Part shown: in pieces, positions 53,482 to 60,355 of the stretch
Numbering within the stretch: position 1 is the first letter of the stretch
Layout: each line of letters begins with the position of its first letter
DNA from: a virus
Direction: 5' to 3' (one strand)
Virus record (IMG/VR): IMGVR_UViG_3300028920_000077
Span: 1 to 60,355 of that record
DNA length: 60,355 bases
Position numbers and translations under genes: made by a program
Notes under the pieces: model-generated
What the model was told of the DNA's origin: nothing
The model's input: the letters and a program-made list of their open reading frames with translations, nothing else
The model's database searches: none

Positions 53482-54492
53482 TTATAATAATTTCAGTCTT
53501 ATATTTGTTATGTTATGGTAGTTCGCATTTATTTCTGAGCCGATGTAATTTATATTTAGTTGTTTAGCTGCGATGAGTGTAGAGCCTGAGCCTGCGAATG
53601 GGTCGTATATAATTGGTTCAAATTGATTAGGAGGTGTAATGAGTTTAATCAGGTATTGCAGTAATTTAATTGGTTTAACGGTTGGGTGGTTATTTACAGG
53701 GGTTCTTTCTTTTTTAGATGTTTTTGGGCAGTAGAAGAAGCGTGCAGCCGAGCCTTGTTCTTTTCCTCTCAGTTCATTTTGTGAATTAACTCCTCCCATA
53801 TTAAAGATAGAGTTTTCTGTTTTTTTATCTTTTGAATTTTTCCCCCATGGTCCTTTAACGTTTGGGAATAGGTTTAGTACTAATTGCGATCCGTCGTGTA
53901 TGAAGTTAGCGGGGAATCTGCCTTGTTTATATCCACCTTCATTACCTAATAATCCTTTACCGAAAGAGTTACTTTTACATTCTTTGCTATTTTTTCTACC
54001 TTGTTCTACAATTTCATTCCCAACTCTACAGCCGTTGATATTCAGTCCTCCAGTTCCGTATTTGAGGCAGTTTTTAGCAATTGTTTTTTCTGTCAGTGGT
54101 TTTCTAGCTAGGGTAATAAGTTCCATAGCGGGTTTTAAGTTTGATCCATAGCCTTTAAAGTCTTGGTTTTTTTTGCCTATATTATGTGATTTTGGGAAGC
54201 CTTCTCCGTACACCCATGCGATTATATCTCTAATTTCGTAACCAGCGTCTTCTATGTTCACAGCCATTCTATGTTGTGTTCTGGTACCGCAGAATACGAG
54301 GATATGTCCGCCAGGTTTCAGAATTCTCAGACATTCTTTCCAAATTTCAATGGATGGTATATTATAGTCCCATTTTTTGTTCATGAATGAGATTCCGTAT
54401 GGTGGGTCTGTTATGATGGCAGATATGAAGTTATCTGGCATTTGTTTCATGGTAATCAAGCAGTCTTCGTTATAGCAGGTATTAAGTTTCAT
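53482..54492 (-). CDS. DNA methyltransferase, DPPY type (beta class)
   Basis: The 336-residue enzyme starts MKLNTCYNEDCLITMKQMPD. Catalytic DPPYG is at 29-33 and the SAM motif DPFAGSGST is near 305, so motif IV precedes motif I with a variable target-recognition region between. This resembles N6-adenine methyltransferases. Start at 54492 chosen because of GGGGAAGAG upstream. Last gene of its operon. Confidence 0.85.
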   Translation of the reverse strand: MKLNTCYNEDCLITMKQMPDNFISAIITDPPYGISFMNKKWDYNIPSIEIWKECLRILKPGGHILVFCGTRTQHRMAVNIEDAGYEIRDIIAWVYGEGFPKSHNIGKKNQDFKGYGSNLKPAMELITLARKPLTEKTIAKNCLKYGTGGLNINGCRVGNEIVEQGRKNSKECKSNSFGKGLLGNEGGYKQGRFPANFIHDGSQLVLNLFPNVKGPWGKNSKDKKTENSIFNMGGVNSQNELRGKEQGSAARFFYCPKTSKKERTPVNNHPTVKPIKLLQYLIKLITPPNQFEPIIYDPFAGSGSTLIAAKQLNINYIGSEINANYHNITNIRLKLL

Positions 54493-54766
54493 CTTTTTTT
54501 TCTCTTCCCCATGCTTGTATGAATGCGACTTCTTGCCAGTCTGGGTCGCATATTTCGTCATTGGCGTCCCATTCGAATATGGATGCTTGTTCAATTACCC
54601 ATCCATCTCTTTTAGAATCGTAGCTAATTCTTATTTCGTCTGATGCTCTTACGCTACACATCCCTAGAATTATATGTGATTTTTGTTCATTTTGATAGAT
54701 ATTTGGGTATAGCCAGTCTATGTAAGTGTCTATTGCTTTTCCGTCTTTATTCCCTTTAATTTTCAT
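54482..54766 (-). CDS. Hypothetical protein (94 aa)
   Basis: MKIKGNKDGKAIDTYIDWLY, with WVIEQASIFEWDANDEICD later. It is an acidic alpha/beta protein encoded between two methyltransferases, overlapping both by about 11 bp. No family is recognised, but its place suggests that it helps modification. Confidence 0.6.
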   Translation of the reverse strand: MKIKGNKDGKAIDTYIDWLYPNIYQNEQKSHIILGMCSVRASDEIRISYDSKRDGWVIEQASIFEWDANDEICDPDWQEVAFIQAWGREKKDET

Positions 54767-55715
54767 TTAGTCTTTCCTTTGCTATGTTAATGTATTCTGG
54801 GTTTATTTCTATTCCGATGTAATTTCGGTCAAGTTGTTTAGCTATGTATGCGGTGGTACCTGATCCCATGAATGGGTCTAGTATTGTCTGATTTTTATTT
54901 GATCCTGCTTTGATACAGGTTTCTACTAATTTAGGTGGGAATGTAGCGAAGTGAGCTTTCATGAAGGGTTTAGTATTGATTGTCCACGTAGTTCTTTTAT
55001 TTCTACCTAGTGGGTTAATAGATTTAAATATGCTATTTCTAACATAAACGGGGTCTTGAGCTAGGTGCTTTTCATATCCCTTTTTCATTTGTTTAGTGTT
55101 CTGAAGTTTTCCGTATTTCTTCACGAATTGTATTCTTTTATCATTGAGTGTAGCTTTTGAAAGGGGTTCGTATTGTTGATTGAAGTTATATTTTTTAGAT
55201 TTAGTAAGGAAGAGTATGTATTCAAAATCAACGGTGAAGCGGTCTTTAGCCGAGCTTGGCATAGCATTTTTCTTATGCCAGATTATGGTATTCCTTAAAA
55301 GCCAGCCTTGGTTAATGAGTGTTATTGCTAGTCTGAATGGTATTCCACATAGAGATTTTGGTTTAACTGATTGTTTAAAATCTGATGGTTCGTCAAAGTC
55401 TATATTTCTGCCTTTTTTATATTTAGGATCGTGGTAGCCTTTATGTCTTGAAGCTCCCCCAGATGAACAGTAAGTGTCCCCGATAACAATGAAGCATGTT
55501 CCGTCATTGGTAAGTGTTCTTTTACATTCTTGGAATATGAGAGTTAGGTTTTGGATATATTGTTCTATGGTAGGTTCTAGTCCTATTTGATTTTCGTGTT
55601 GGTAGTTTCTGAGCGACCAGTATGGTGGAGATGTTACGATACAGTTAATTGAGTTATCTGGAAAAGTTTTGAGAGTTGTTAGTGCATCGCCCTGATATAT
55701 TTTATTTATTTGCAT
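54756..55715 (-). CDS. DNA methyltransferase, SPPYW type (beta class)
   Basis: The 319-residue enzyme has the catalytic SPPYWSLRNYQ at about 29-39 and DPFMGSGTT near the C-terminus. SPPYW is typical of N4-cytosine methyltransferases, although N6-adenine enzymes also use it. The chain is complete. It overlaps the upstream Cys-rich peptide gene by 10 bp and the following gene by 11 bp. Confidence 0.86.
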   Translation of the reverse strand: MQINKIYQGDALTTLKTFPDNSINCIVTSPPYWSLRNYQHENQIGLEPTIEQYIQNLTLIFQECKRTLTNDGTCFIVIGDTYCSSGGASRHKGYHDPKYKKGRNIDFDEPSDFKQSVKPKSLCGIPFRLAITLINQGWLLRNTIIWHKKNAMPSSAKDRFTVDFEYILFLTKSKKYNFNQQYEPLSKATLNDKRIQFVKKYGKLQNTKQMKKGYEKHLAQDPVYVRNSIFKSINPLGRNKRTTWTINTKPFMKAHFATFPPKLVETCIKAGSNKNQTILDPFMGSGTTAYIAKQLDRNYIGIEINPEYINIAKERLNEN

Positions 55716-55849
55716 AGACTTGTGTCTCCTCTGAAGTTATTGTAACCCAGTTTGCCTTTGCATTTTGGGCATTTAAATGGTAGACAAGGAATGTTACCCT
55801 TGACGTTTTCTATACTTTCCAGCTTAATTGTAATTGGTGTTGTCATCAT
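55706..55849 (-). CDS. Tiny zinc-knuckle protein (47 aa)
   Basis: MMTTPITIKLESIENVKGN leads into PCLPFKCPKCKGKLGYNNF and a final CK. C-x2-C plus two further Cys suggests a zinc knuckle. The ATG overlaps the preceding stop (ATGATG/TGA), and its end runs into the methyltransferase start. Confidence 0.6.
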   Translation of the reverse strand: MMTTPITIKLESIENVKGNIPCLPFKCPKCKGKLGYNNFRGDTSLCK

Positions 55850-56022
55850 AAGTCTAACTCTTCACAGATTTCTTCAATGATAATATATACTATAACCATA
55901 CTTGCCCCACCGAGGTAGAATATTAAATTGATAAAGTCAGTTGAAAATTCTGATTGTTGAAAGCCATGATATAGTAGGGGATACATTGCAACAGTACAAA
56001 ATGTTAGAATGATTTTTTTCAT
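55846..56022 (-). CDS. Small membrane protein (58 aa)
   Basis: MKKIILTFCTVAMYPLLYHG and FINLIFYLGGASMVIVYIII form two hydrophobic helices with an acidic tail (EEICEELDL). The start is one base after the previous TGA. Its function is unknown. Confidence 0.58.
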   Translation of the reverse strand: MKKIILTFCTVAMYPLLYHGFQQSEFSTDFINLIFYLGGASMVIVYIIIEEICEELDL

Positions 56023-56023
56023 T

Positions 56024-56116
56024 TCACCCTCCCAGGTAGTATCCGATTAGGAAGCCTAGGGTGAAGAATATAGCCATGCCGATTAGTATATATATATTTA
56101 GGTTAGCTATTTCCAT
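56024..56116 (-). CDS. Tiny membrane peptide (30 aa)
   Basis: MEIANLNIYILIGMAIFFTL and then GFLIGYYLGG, one complete membrane helix. AAAGGAG lies just upstream at the end of the previous gene. It has the size of single-helix phage peptides such as pinholins or inner-membrane anchors, but no evidence is specific. Confidence 0.55.
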   Translation of the reverse strand: MEIANLNIYILIGMAIFFTLGFLIGYYLGG

Positions 56117-56118
56117 GT

Positions 56119-56352
56119 TTATTCTCCTTTGAGTGTTTTAGCTTCTTTAATTACGTTTTCTTTCTTTGCGATTATTTCTTTAGCTTTCTTTGCCATTTTT
56201 TTTGTTATTTTAATTGGTTGAAGTTTAGTTATTGAGTAGTTTTTGATGTTACACACAGCGTCTATATATGCTTTTATATCTTCTTCTTCACCTATATAGA
56301 AGCGATTTTTGAGATTACAGTAATCTTTTTCTATTTCATAAATATCTGGCAT
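56119..56352 (-). CDS. Hypothetical helical protein (77 aa)
   Basis: It begins MPDIYEIEKDYCNLKNRFYI, with a Lys-rich C-terminus (KKMAKKAKEIIAKKENVIKE). The ATG at 56352 was preferred since AAAGAG stands eight bases upstream; two earlier in-frame ATGs lack a good site. Confidence 0.55.
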   Translation of the reverse strand: MPDIYEIEKDYCNLKNRFYIGEEEDIKAYIDAVCNIKNYSITKLQPIKITKKMAKKAKEIIAKKENVIKEAKTLKGE

Positions 56353-56354
56353 GT

Positions 56355-57011
56355 TCATTTCTCTTTCCATTTAGGGTGTTTAACATTTGATGCTAGGATA
56401 AATTTTGTATCGTCTTGAACTTGTTTATTTCCTTCATATTTTATAAAGTCTAGGAATTTTTCTATTTTATGTTTATTTTCAAATGCAATTTGCAGGATGC
56501 AGTATTGTGGGTCACCTGGGATATTATTTTCTTCTGGATTTTCTACTTTATTGGTATTAATTTCTTCATTATCTTTTTCCAAGATTTCTTCTAGGTCTTC
56601 TGCCGTAAAGCCTGTAATATCCGAGAAGAATTCTTCTGAGATTTCCATGTCTGCCATGATTTCATTTATTTCTGATTCTAGGATTTCCACGTCAAATCCA
56701 GTATTCATATTTATTTTATTATGTGCTAGTCTATACATTTTCTGTTGGTTTTTATTCATGTGTCCTAGCTTAATGACTGGAATTTTCTTATATTCCAGTT
56801 CTTCGCAGGCAATTAATCTCCCGTGACCTTCTATGATTACCTTTGTTTTTTCATCAATAGCGATTGGGTCATTCATCCCGAATTCTTTTATGGATGCTTT
56901 TATTTCTTCTATTTGTTGGTATGTATGTATTTTAGCATTGAGTGGGTATTCTTTTAATTTAGAAATGTCAAGGTAATTTATTTTTAATCTTAATTTCTTT
57001 AGGTCTGTCAT
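56355..57011 (-). CDS. ParB-N domain (IbrB-like) protein
   Basis: The 218-residue protein opens with a ParB/sulfiredoxin-type domain: ISKLKEYPLNAKIHTYQQ, then IKEFGMNDPIAID and IIEGHGRLIACEEL. GHGR is the nucleotide-binding loop in this superfamily. The C-terminal part has an acidic linker and a small alpha/beta domain. Its place near a PAPS-reductase-like gene resembles the IbrA/IbrB pair of enteric genomes and phages. The role may be regulation or DNA processing. Confidence 0.8.
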   Translation of the reverse strand: MTDLKKLRLKINYLDISKLKEYPLNAKIHTYQQIEEIKASIKEFGMNDPIAIDEKTKVIIEGHGRLIACEELEYKKIPVIKLGHMNKNQQKMYRLAHNKINMNTGFDVEILESEINEIMADMEISEEFFSDITGFTAEDLEEILEKDNEEINTNKVENPEENNIPGDPQYCILQIAFENKHKIEKFLDFIKYEGNKQVQDDTKFILASNVKHPKWKEK

Positions 57012-57014
57012 ATA

Positions 57015-57275
57015 TTAATCCTCTAGTGCCTGGAATTTTTGTAATGTTTCTTTGAAAAGATATTTTGCAAAGCAAGCTGTAACCGAAAACGGAACAAAGC
57101 AAATGAATATAAACCCGATTTTATAATTTTTTATAGCCCCAAAACTAAAATCATCAATAATTTCTCTGGCTTCATATTTATCTCCTGCTGAAAAAAATAG
57201 AATAAAAATAAATATTGCTTTGATTGAATACCATATTATTAGTATCCCCAGAATAAATTTTGTTACTTCTATCAT
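57015..57275 (-). CDS. Small membrane protein (86 aa)
   Basis: It has two probable membrane helices, one at 8-28 (ILGILIIWYSIKAIFIFILF) and one at 53-73 (YKIGFIFICFVPFSVTACFA). Charged ends lie on each side. It sits between the PAPS-reductase-like and ParB-like genes. The function is unknown. Confidence 0.6.
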   Translation of the reverse strand: MIEVTKFILGILIIWYSIKAIFIFILFFSAGDKYEAREIIDDFSFGAIKNYKIGFIFICFVPFSVTACFAKYLFKETLQKFQALED

Positions 57276-57284
57276 ATTTTTCCC

Positions 57285-58163
57285 TTATCTATAATCAATG
57301 TTTAAATAATCCAATGGTAATTTCAAATTAAGTTTATTTAAACAATATTCGTATAATTTCGGGTGTGTTTTTTTCATAAGTTTTATTTTTCTATTGCCAT
57401 TTTTTCTATGAACTCCGAACAAACAAAACATACACCCTGTATTTTTATATCCCATATCATATATTTTGGAATATGGAACATTAAATTTATGTATATAATC
57501 CCAGATATCTTTTTCTGTCCAAAATGATATTGGGCAAGATCTAGGTCTCTTGCCATTCCATATATTGCATCCAAAACGCATATAGACTTGTTTTCTTAAT
57601 GACGAGTCCGAACACATAGTACCAATTATTGGTTTATTGCCACTTTCTTTTTCATAATTTTTTGATGGATATTTTTTGATTATATTACAGCAATGGTCTG
57701 ATATTTTAAACGGTGCATCAATCATCTTATACCATTTTTTAGGTAATTTGCCATAGCCTTTTTCATCTCCGTATAATCTTTTATTTAATAAATTTTTACT
57801 TTTTGTATTCCGTATTTGGTATATTTTTTGAGAATTTTCTTTTGAAATAATTGGGTATCCCCATTTATCTATAATTTGTTTAAATGTTAGTTTTGGTTTT
57901 AGAAAAGTGACATTATCTGTATTTTTTACAAATTCTACTATTTCAGGGAATTCCAATCCACTATTGCAAAATACTGCTGGTATATTTTTGTCTATACTTC
58001 TAGCTATATGTAATAATACTGTAGAATCTTTACCACCAGAAAAAGCGATATAAATTTTACCGTGCCATTTTTTATACCATTCTTTAATTCTTTTTTTAGT
58101 ATATTGTATTTTTATTTCTAAAGGCAATGCTTGTCTGAATAACAAAGTTTCTATTGGTATCAT
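57285..58163 (-). CDS. PAPS reductase-like (IbrA/DndC-type) protein with probable Fe-S cluster
   Basis: Of 292 residues, FSGGKDST (41-48) is the PP-loop that binds and adenylates a substrate. HCC (157-159) and GCMFC (243-247) supply four Cys in the CC...CxxC pattern of iron-sulfur APS reductases. The family includes sulfur-transfer enzymes such as DndC. AAGGGG is upstream. First gene of an operon with a ParB-like protein and two DNA methyltransferases, so a DNA or tRNA modification role is plausible. Confidence 0.82.
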   Translation of the reverse strand: MIPIETLLFRQALPLEIKIQYTKKRIKEWYKKWHGKIYIAFSGGKDSTVLLHIARSIDKNIPAVFCNSGLEFPEIVEFVKNTDNVTFLKPKLTFKQIIDKWGYPIISKENSQKIYQIRNTKSKNLLNKRLYGDEKGYGKLPKKWYKMIDAPFKISDHCCNIIKKYPSKNYEKESGNKPIIGTMCSDSSLRKQVYMRFGCNIWNGKRPRSCPISFWTEKDIWDYIHKFNVPYSKIYDMGYKNTGCMFCLFGVHRKNGNRKIKLMKKTHPKLYEYCLNKLNLKLPLDYLNIDYR

Positions 58164-58179
58164 ATTTTCCCCTTGTAAT

Positions 58180-58219
58180 AAAAATTAGCCCCCTAGTATA
58201 TTAATGGGCAGCTAGGGGT
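58180..58219 (-). terminator. Terminator after the tRNA cluster
   Basis: CCCCTAG and CTAGGGG (58189-58196 and 58212-58218) pair across a 15-nt loop. On the minus strand a UUUUU run follows. It separates the tRNA genes from the PAPS-reductase operon. Confidence 0.65.
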
Positions 58220-58346
58220 CTGTCCCACACCCAATTTACAGAACTTTTTTAGTTGCGGTTAAAAAGATTATTCCTGCGTCAAAAAAACCTATGGGCTTTT
58301 TAAATACAGGGAGGCATGATTTACATGCACCCACTGCAAAAAATTA

Positions 58347-58428
58347 TACGGATGGAGGGATTTGAACCCCCACGATTTTACTCGCCAGATCCTAAGTCTG
58401 GTGTGTCTGCCAATTGGGCTACACTCGC
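58347..58428 (-). tRNA. tRNA-Leu (UAG)
   Basis: The cloverleaf reads well: anticodon loop CTTAGGA on a CCAGA/TCTGG stem, a type-II variable arm, and a T arm GGGGG-TTCAAAT-CCCTC. The acceptor stem has one A-C mismatch and two G-U pairs, so the gene is somewhat degenerate. No CCA is encoded. Confidence 0.85.
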
Positions 58429-58483
58429 TAAATTTACCTCAAGTTTGAACCTCTTCCCACGTGCCACCACCTTGAGGTGTAAG
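58429..58483. other. Short hairpin between tRNA genes
   Basis: An inverted repeat ACCTCAAG/CTTGAGGT encloses about 28 nt that include CACGTG and a GGTTCAAA segment resembling a T loop. It is too short for a tRNA and may be the remnant of one. Confidence 0.45.
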
Positions 58484-58556
58484 CGTATCAGACAGGAGTT
58501 GAACCTGTAACCATCGGATTAAACATCCACTACTCTACCAGTTGAGCTACTGATAC
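58484..58556 (-). tRNA. tRNA with unusual anticodon loop (apparent UUU, Lys-like)
   Basis: Acceptor stem (GTATCAG/CTGATAC) and T arm are perfect and identical to the tRNA-Asn next to it except one base. The anticodon loop reads TGTTTAA: position 33 is G rather than the near-universal U, the anticodon would be UUU, and base pair 27-43 is mismatched. It looks like a diverged duplicate of tRNA-Asn, perhaps non-functional. Confidence 0.7.
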
Positions 58557-58668
58557 GGATTATTAATTAAGCCCCGAATTCCACCGATTAGGTTGAAGAC
58601 GGGATTTTGCAGGCGTCCCATAGGTCGGTATTCTTTAACTTAGTTCATCCTGCACTCTTTTATTTAAG
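58557..58668. other. Spacer with inverted repeats between tRNA genes
   Basis: No gene is visible. ACCGA/TCGGT and GGGACG/TCCCGTC arms can fold into a branched structure on the minus strand. It may be an RNA processing region or tRNA remnant. Confidence 0.45.
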
Positions 58669-58741
58669 CGTATCAGACAGGAGTTGAACCTGTAACCAAC
58701 GGATTAACAGCCCGCTGCTCTACCAGTTGAGCTACCGATAC
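58669..58741 (-). tRNA. tRNA-Asn (GUU)
   Basis: The anticodon loop CTGTTAA sits on a GCGGG/TCCGT stem; acceptor GTATCGG/CTGATAC has one G-U pair; D and T arms are canonical. No CCA is encoded. Confidence 0.92.
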
Positions 58742-58770
58742 GTATTATTTAACAGCCAAGTTAGGATCAA

Positions 58771-58919
58771 TGCAGGCAGTGGGATTTGAACCCACGAAAG
58801 TATGTACTAGTAGCGGTAGTTTGTTATTCTTGCATACAGTGACAATACTACATCATACTTCAGGCGTAATAAATGTTGTTATTACGGGTCTGTCACTTTA
58901 TCCTCTCGTGCATACCTGC
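58771..58919 (-). ncRNA. 149-nt tRNA-like RNA with large internal insertion
   Basis: Ends pair as an acceptor stem (GCAGGTA with TGCCTGC). A perfect T arm GTGGG-TTCAAAT-CCCAC precedes the 3' end, and a short D-arm-like CAC...GTG follows the 5' end. Between them lie about 90 nt with helices CGTAATAA/TTATTACG, GTGACA/TGTCAC and AAGTATG/CATACTT, the last two crossing. No normal anticodon arm is evident. It may be a tRNA with an insertion or a new tRNA-like RNA. Confidence 0.6.
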
Positions 58920-58927
58920 TATTTATT

Positions 58928-59572
58928 TTATCTTCTGTCTAGTGTTATTAGAATATCGTATTGTATTTCTCTTTGTCTTTGGCTTCTCTTGGCAATCACT
59001 ATTCCTTTTTGTTCTGTCCAACCAAACATGCCAACCCCAGCCAAATGCGAAATAGCCACTTCATCTCCGATTGTTACATACATAGATCTGAAATCATGTG
59101 TTATAGTAACAAGAAACTTACGCTTTGTCAAGTCTTCTCTGATTAATTTTTCTATAGTTTCAGCAACTCTTTTATCCTGTAAATAGTCGCATTTCAACAT
59201 CATTTTTTTATTGTCAGGGAGTTCAGGGCTATTATCTTTTGTAGATTCTTTGTATTTTCCTGAATAATAATCCTTAGCATAATGGATTACGATGTCCTTT
59301 TTTTGTATATATGGCTTGATAATAATATCATTTCCTATTTCTCTTTGGGTGAAGTGATAGACTGGTTTGTCGGGGATTTCTGCGAAGCTACCGATTGAAA
59401 TGTCTGAGTAGAATTGTCCTATAGAGCCTACGTTTTGGTCAGCATAGAACTGACCTATTGAGCCTATATTCAATTCAGGTGTCTCGGTGTATGTTGAGAA
59501 GGAAGATATGATTAGATTTTCTTGAAAATTATATGAAGTAAAAGATCCTATGGAAATGTCTGCATTAGCCAT
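58928..59572 (-). CDS. Tail protein B with duplicated N-terminal module (214 aa)
   Basis: Residues 1-60 carry the module shared with tail protein A: SIGSFTSYNFQENLIISSFS and then two units of NIGSIGQFY(A/S)D. After it the sequences diverge, here to a chain with a DYYSGKYKES segment, FLVTITHDFRSMYVTIGDEV and a final ILITLDRR. GAGG precedes the ATG, which overlaps the upstream stop. Probable tail-tip component; a shared attachment or trimer module is inferred. Confidence 0.75.
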   Translation of the reverse strand: MANADISIGSFTSYNFQENLIISSFSTYTETPELNIGSIGQFYADQNVGSIGQFYSDISIGSFAEIPDKPVYHFTQREIGNDIIIKPYIQKKDIVIHYAKDYYSGKYKESTKDNSPELPDNKKMMLKCDYLQDKRVAETIEKLIREDLTKRKFLVTITHDFRSMYVTIGDEVAISHLAGVGMFGWTEQKGIVIAKRSQRQREIQYDILITLDRR

Positions 59573-60355
59573 ATAATAACCTCATTAAAAATTTGCCATC
59601 TGTAATATTCCAGAGTGCATATATGTTCTCTGCCATTTTGTCAAGGAATTGTTTAATTGTAATATATTCAAACATACCTGCTAGTTTTATGTCATAGTTC
59701 ATTGTAGCATGGAGTAAAAGTTGATAACTTTTATAGTTTATTGTGTCATTTTCATAACCTTGAATATTAAAGAATAAATATCTGATCAACTTTGCTGGAT
59801 TTTCTATCAAATAACCATCATCATCTACTACACCTTTACACGCACAGGATACATTCTCAGCTTTTTCTTGAAATTCTATCACTGCTATTGAGTTTCCTGT
59901 TTCATCTTTATAAGCATTGAATTTATTATGTGCCTTTTTGGTTAATTCATCACCCTCATACACATCACCGATGATCTGTATCGGTCTATCAGAAACATGC
60001 CAATATTTCCCTTCGGAGTCTATTTGGGTGCAAGGGACTCTGCTCTCCATTTTATTGCCAAATGCGATTAGTAGTGGTTCTATGGCAGGTGGGCTAGAAT
60101 ATACGTCTGTGTGTCTAAGTTTGATATTATCCATGATAGAAAATCTTCTTTCATATATCCTAACCCATTCCATAGTGCCTATACTCAGATCAGAATAAAA
60201 CTGACCTATTGAACCCACATCCTGATCGGCATAAAACTGTCCTATAGAGCCTATATCCTGATCTTGTGTTAAAGAATATGTAGAAAACGAGGATATTATT
60301 AGATTTTCTTGAAAATTATATGAAGTAAAAGAACCAATATTCAGGTCTGATGTCG
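59565..60355 (-). CDS. Tail protein A (263 aa; start lies across the junction at position 422)
   Basis: Within the window the frame is open to the right edge. On a circular unit the ATG is the one at 420-422. The chain continues the SIGQFY module, then MEWVRIYERRFSIMDNIKL, VSCACKGVVDDDGYLIENP and AKLIRYLFFNIQGYEN. The DDDGYLIENP-A-IRYL pattern occurs in tail-tip proteins of other siphophages, by recollection. Likely baseplate component. Confidence 0.72.
   Translation of the reverse strand, partial: TSDLNIGSFTSYNFQENLIISSFSTYSLTQDQDIGSIGQFYADQDVGSIGQFYSDLSIGTMEWVRIYERRFSIMDNIKLRHTDVYSSPPAIEPLLIAFGNKMESRVPCTQIDSEGKYWHVSDRPIQIIGDVYEGDELTKKAHNKFNAYKDETGNSIAVIEFQEKAENVSCACKGVVDDDGYLIENPAKLIRYLFFNIQGYENDTINYKSYQLLLHATMNYDIKLAGMFEYITIKQFLDKMAENIYALWNITDGKFLMRLLYG
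59938..60355. repeat. Right copy of near-identical terminal direct repeat
   Basis: This equals positions 1-418 apart from three substitutions at 60035, 60156 and 60228. See the left copy. Confidence 0.9.

Noticed and set aside
56355-57011. ParB-like protein as evidence for a plasmid-type prophage
   Set aside because: No ParA partner or clear parS sites; the protein is closer in context to IbrB-type proteins.
58316-58510. Plus-strand open frame containing MEGFEPPRF
   Set aside because: The GFEPP pattern is the usual translation of the antisense strand of a tRNA T arm; it lies over the tRNA-Leu gene.
58770-59186. Plus-strand open frame starting MQAVGFEPT
   Set aside because: Same artefact over the 149-nt tRNA-like RNA; it then runs antisense to tail protein B.

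Overview
The window looks like an essentially complete genome of a tailed (siphovirus-type) bacteriophage with low GC content. Bases 1-418 repeat bases 59938-60355 with three substitutions. This fits a circular or circularly permuted genome of about 59.9 kb, cut open inside a tail gene. The virion genes run in canonical order: terminase, portal, protease, capsid, connectors, major tail protein, frameshifted chaperone, tape measure, tail tip. The host is a bacterium. Evidence for that is strong AGGAGG-type ribosome binding sites, TTGACA/TATATA promoters with 17-bp spacers, bacterial tRNAs, and two probable sigma-54 promoters. I saw no integrase, no recognisable endolysin and no stand-alone DNA polymerase.

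Layout. (1) Minus strand, 24585 down to 1 and on across the junction to 58928: virion module. It starts with terS/terL, a portal fused to a MuF-like domain, a protease with a C-terminal extension, and the capsid. Connectors, a metallophosphoesterase and a very large Thr-rich secreted-looking carbohydrate-binding protein follow. Then come an XhlA-like protein, the major tail protein, the G/GT chaperone pair with a -1 slippery site, the tape measure and tail-tip proteins. The last two tail genes share a duplicated N-terminal module. A tRNA cluster (58347-58919) follows. (2) Minus strand, 58163 to 53482: PAPS-reductase-like protein, ParB-like protein, small membrane and Cys-rich peptides, and two DNA methyltransferases. 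(3) Minus strand, 31484 to 24708: primase-polymerase/helicase fusion, small Zn-ribbon proteins and a nucleotide pyrophosphohydrolase. (4) Minus strand, 38313 to 31692: recombination operon with ERF annealase, SSB, an MT-A70-like protein and a PD-(D/E)XK-like nuclease. It also carries a repeated pair of genes: a WYWDGA-motif (DUF6948-like) protein followed by a Gly-X dipeptide-repeat protein. (5) Plus strand, 38474 to 46001: early-type operon with small coiled-coil proteins, Cas4/RecB-like Fe-S nuclease, SNF2-like helicase, DNA methyltransferase and DHH phosphoesterase. (6) 46.0-53.5 kb: a very AT-rich block of tiny genes, a phage sliding clamp, three copies of an intergenic repeat and two sigma-54-like promoters with upstream dyads.

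Regulation. A 37-bp inverted repeat at 38374-38410 contains the -35 boxes of two divergent promoters, one for the recombination operon (minus) and one for the early operon (plus). A similar divergent arrangement at 31.5 kb drives the primase-helicase and, on the other strand, a short predicted RNA. Genes within operons are tightly coupled by ATGA or TAATG overlaps.

Most noteworthy: the duplicated WYWDGA/Gly-X module with an identical 13-bp overlap in both copies; sigma-54-like promoters and dyads around a clamp-containing accessory block; a secreted-looking carbohydrate-binding protein inside the virion operon; and a Cys-rich gene interrupted by an in-frame TGA.
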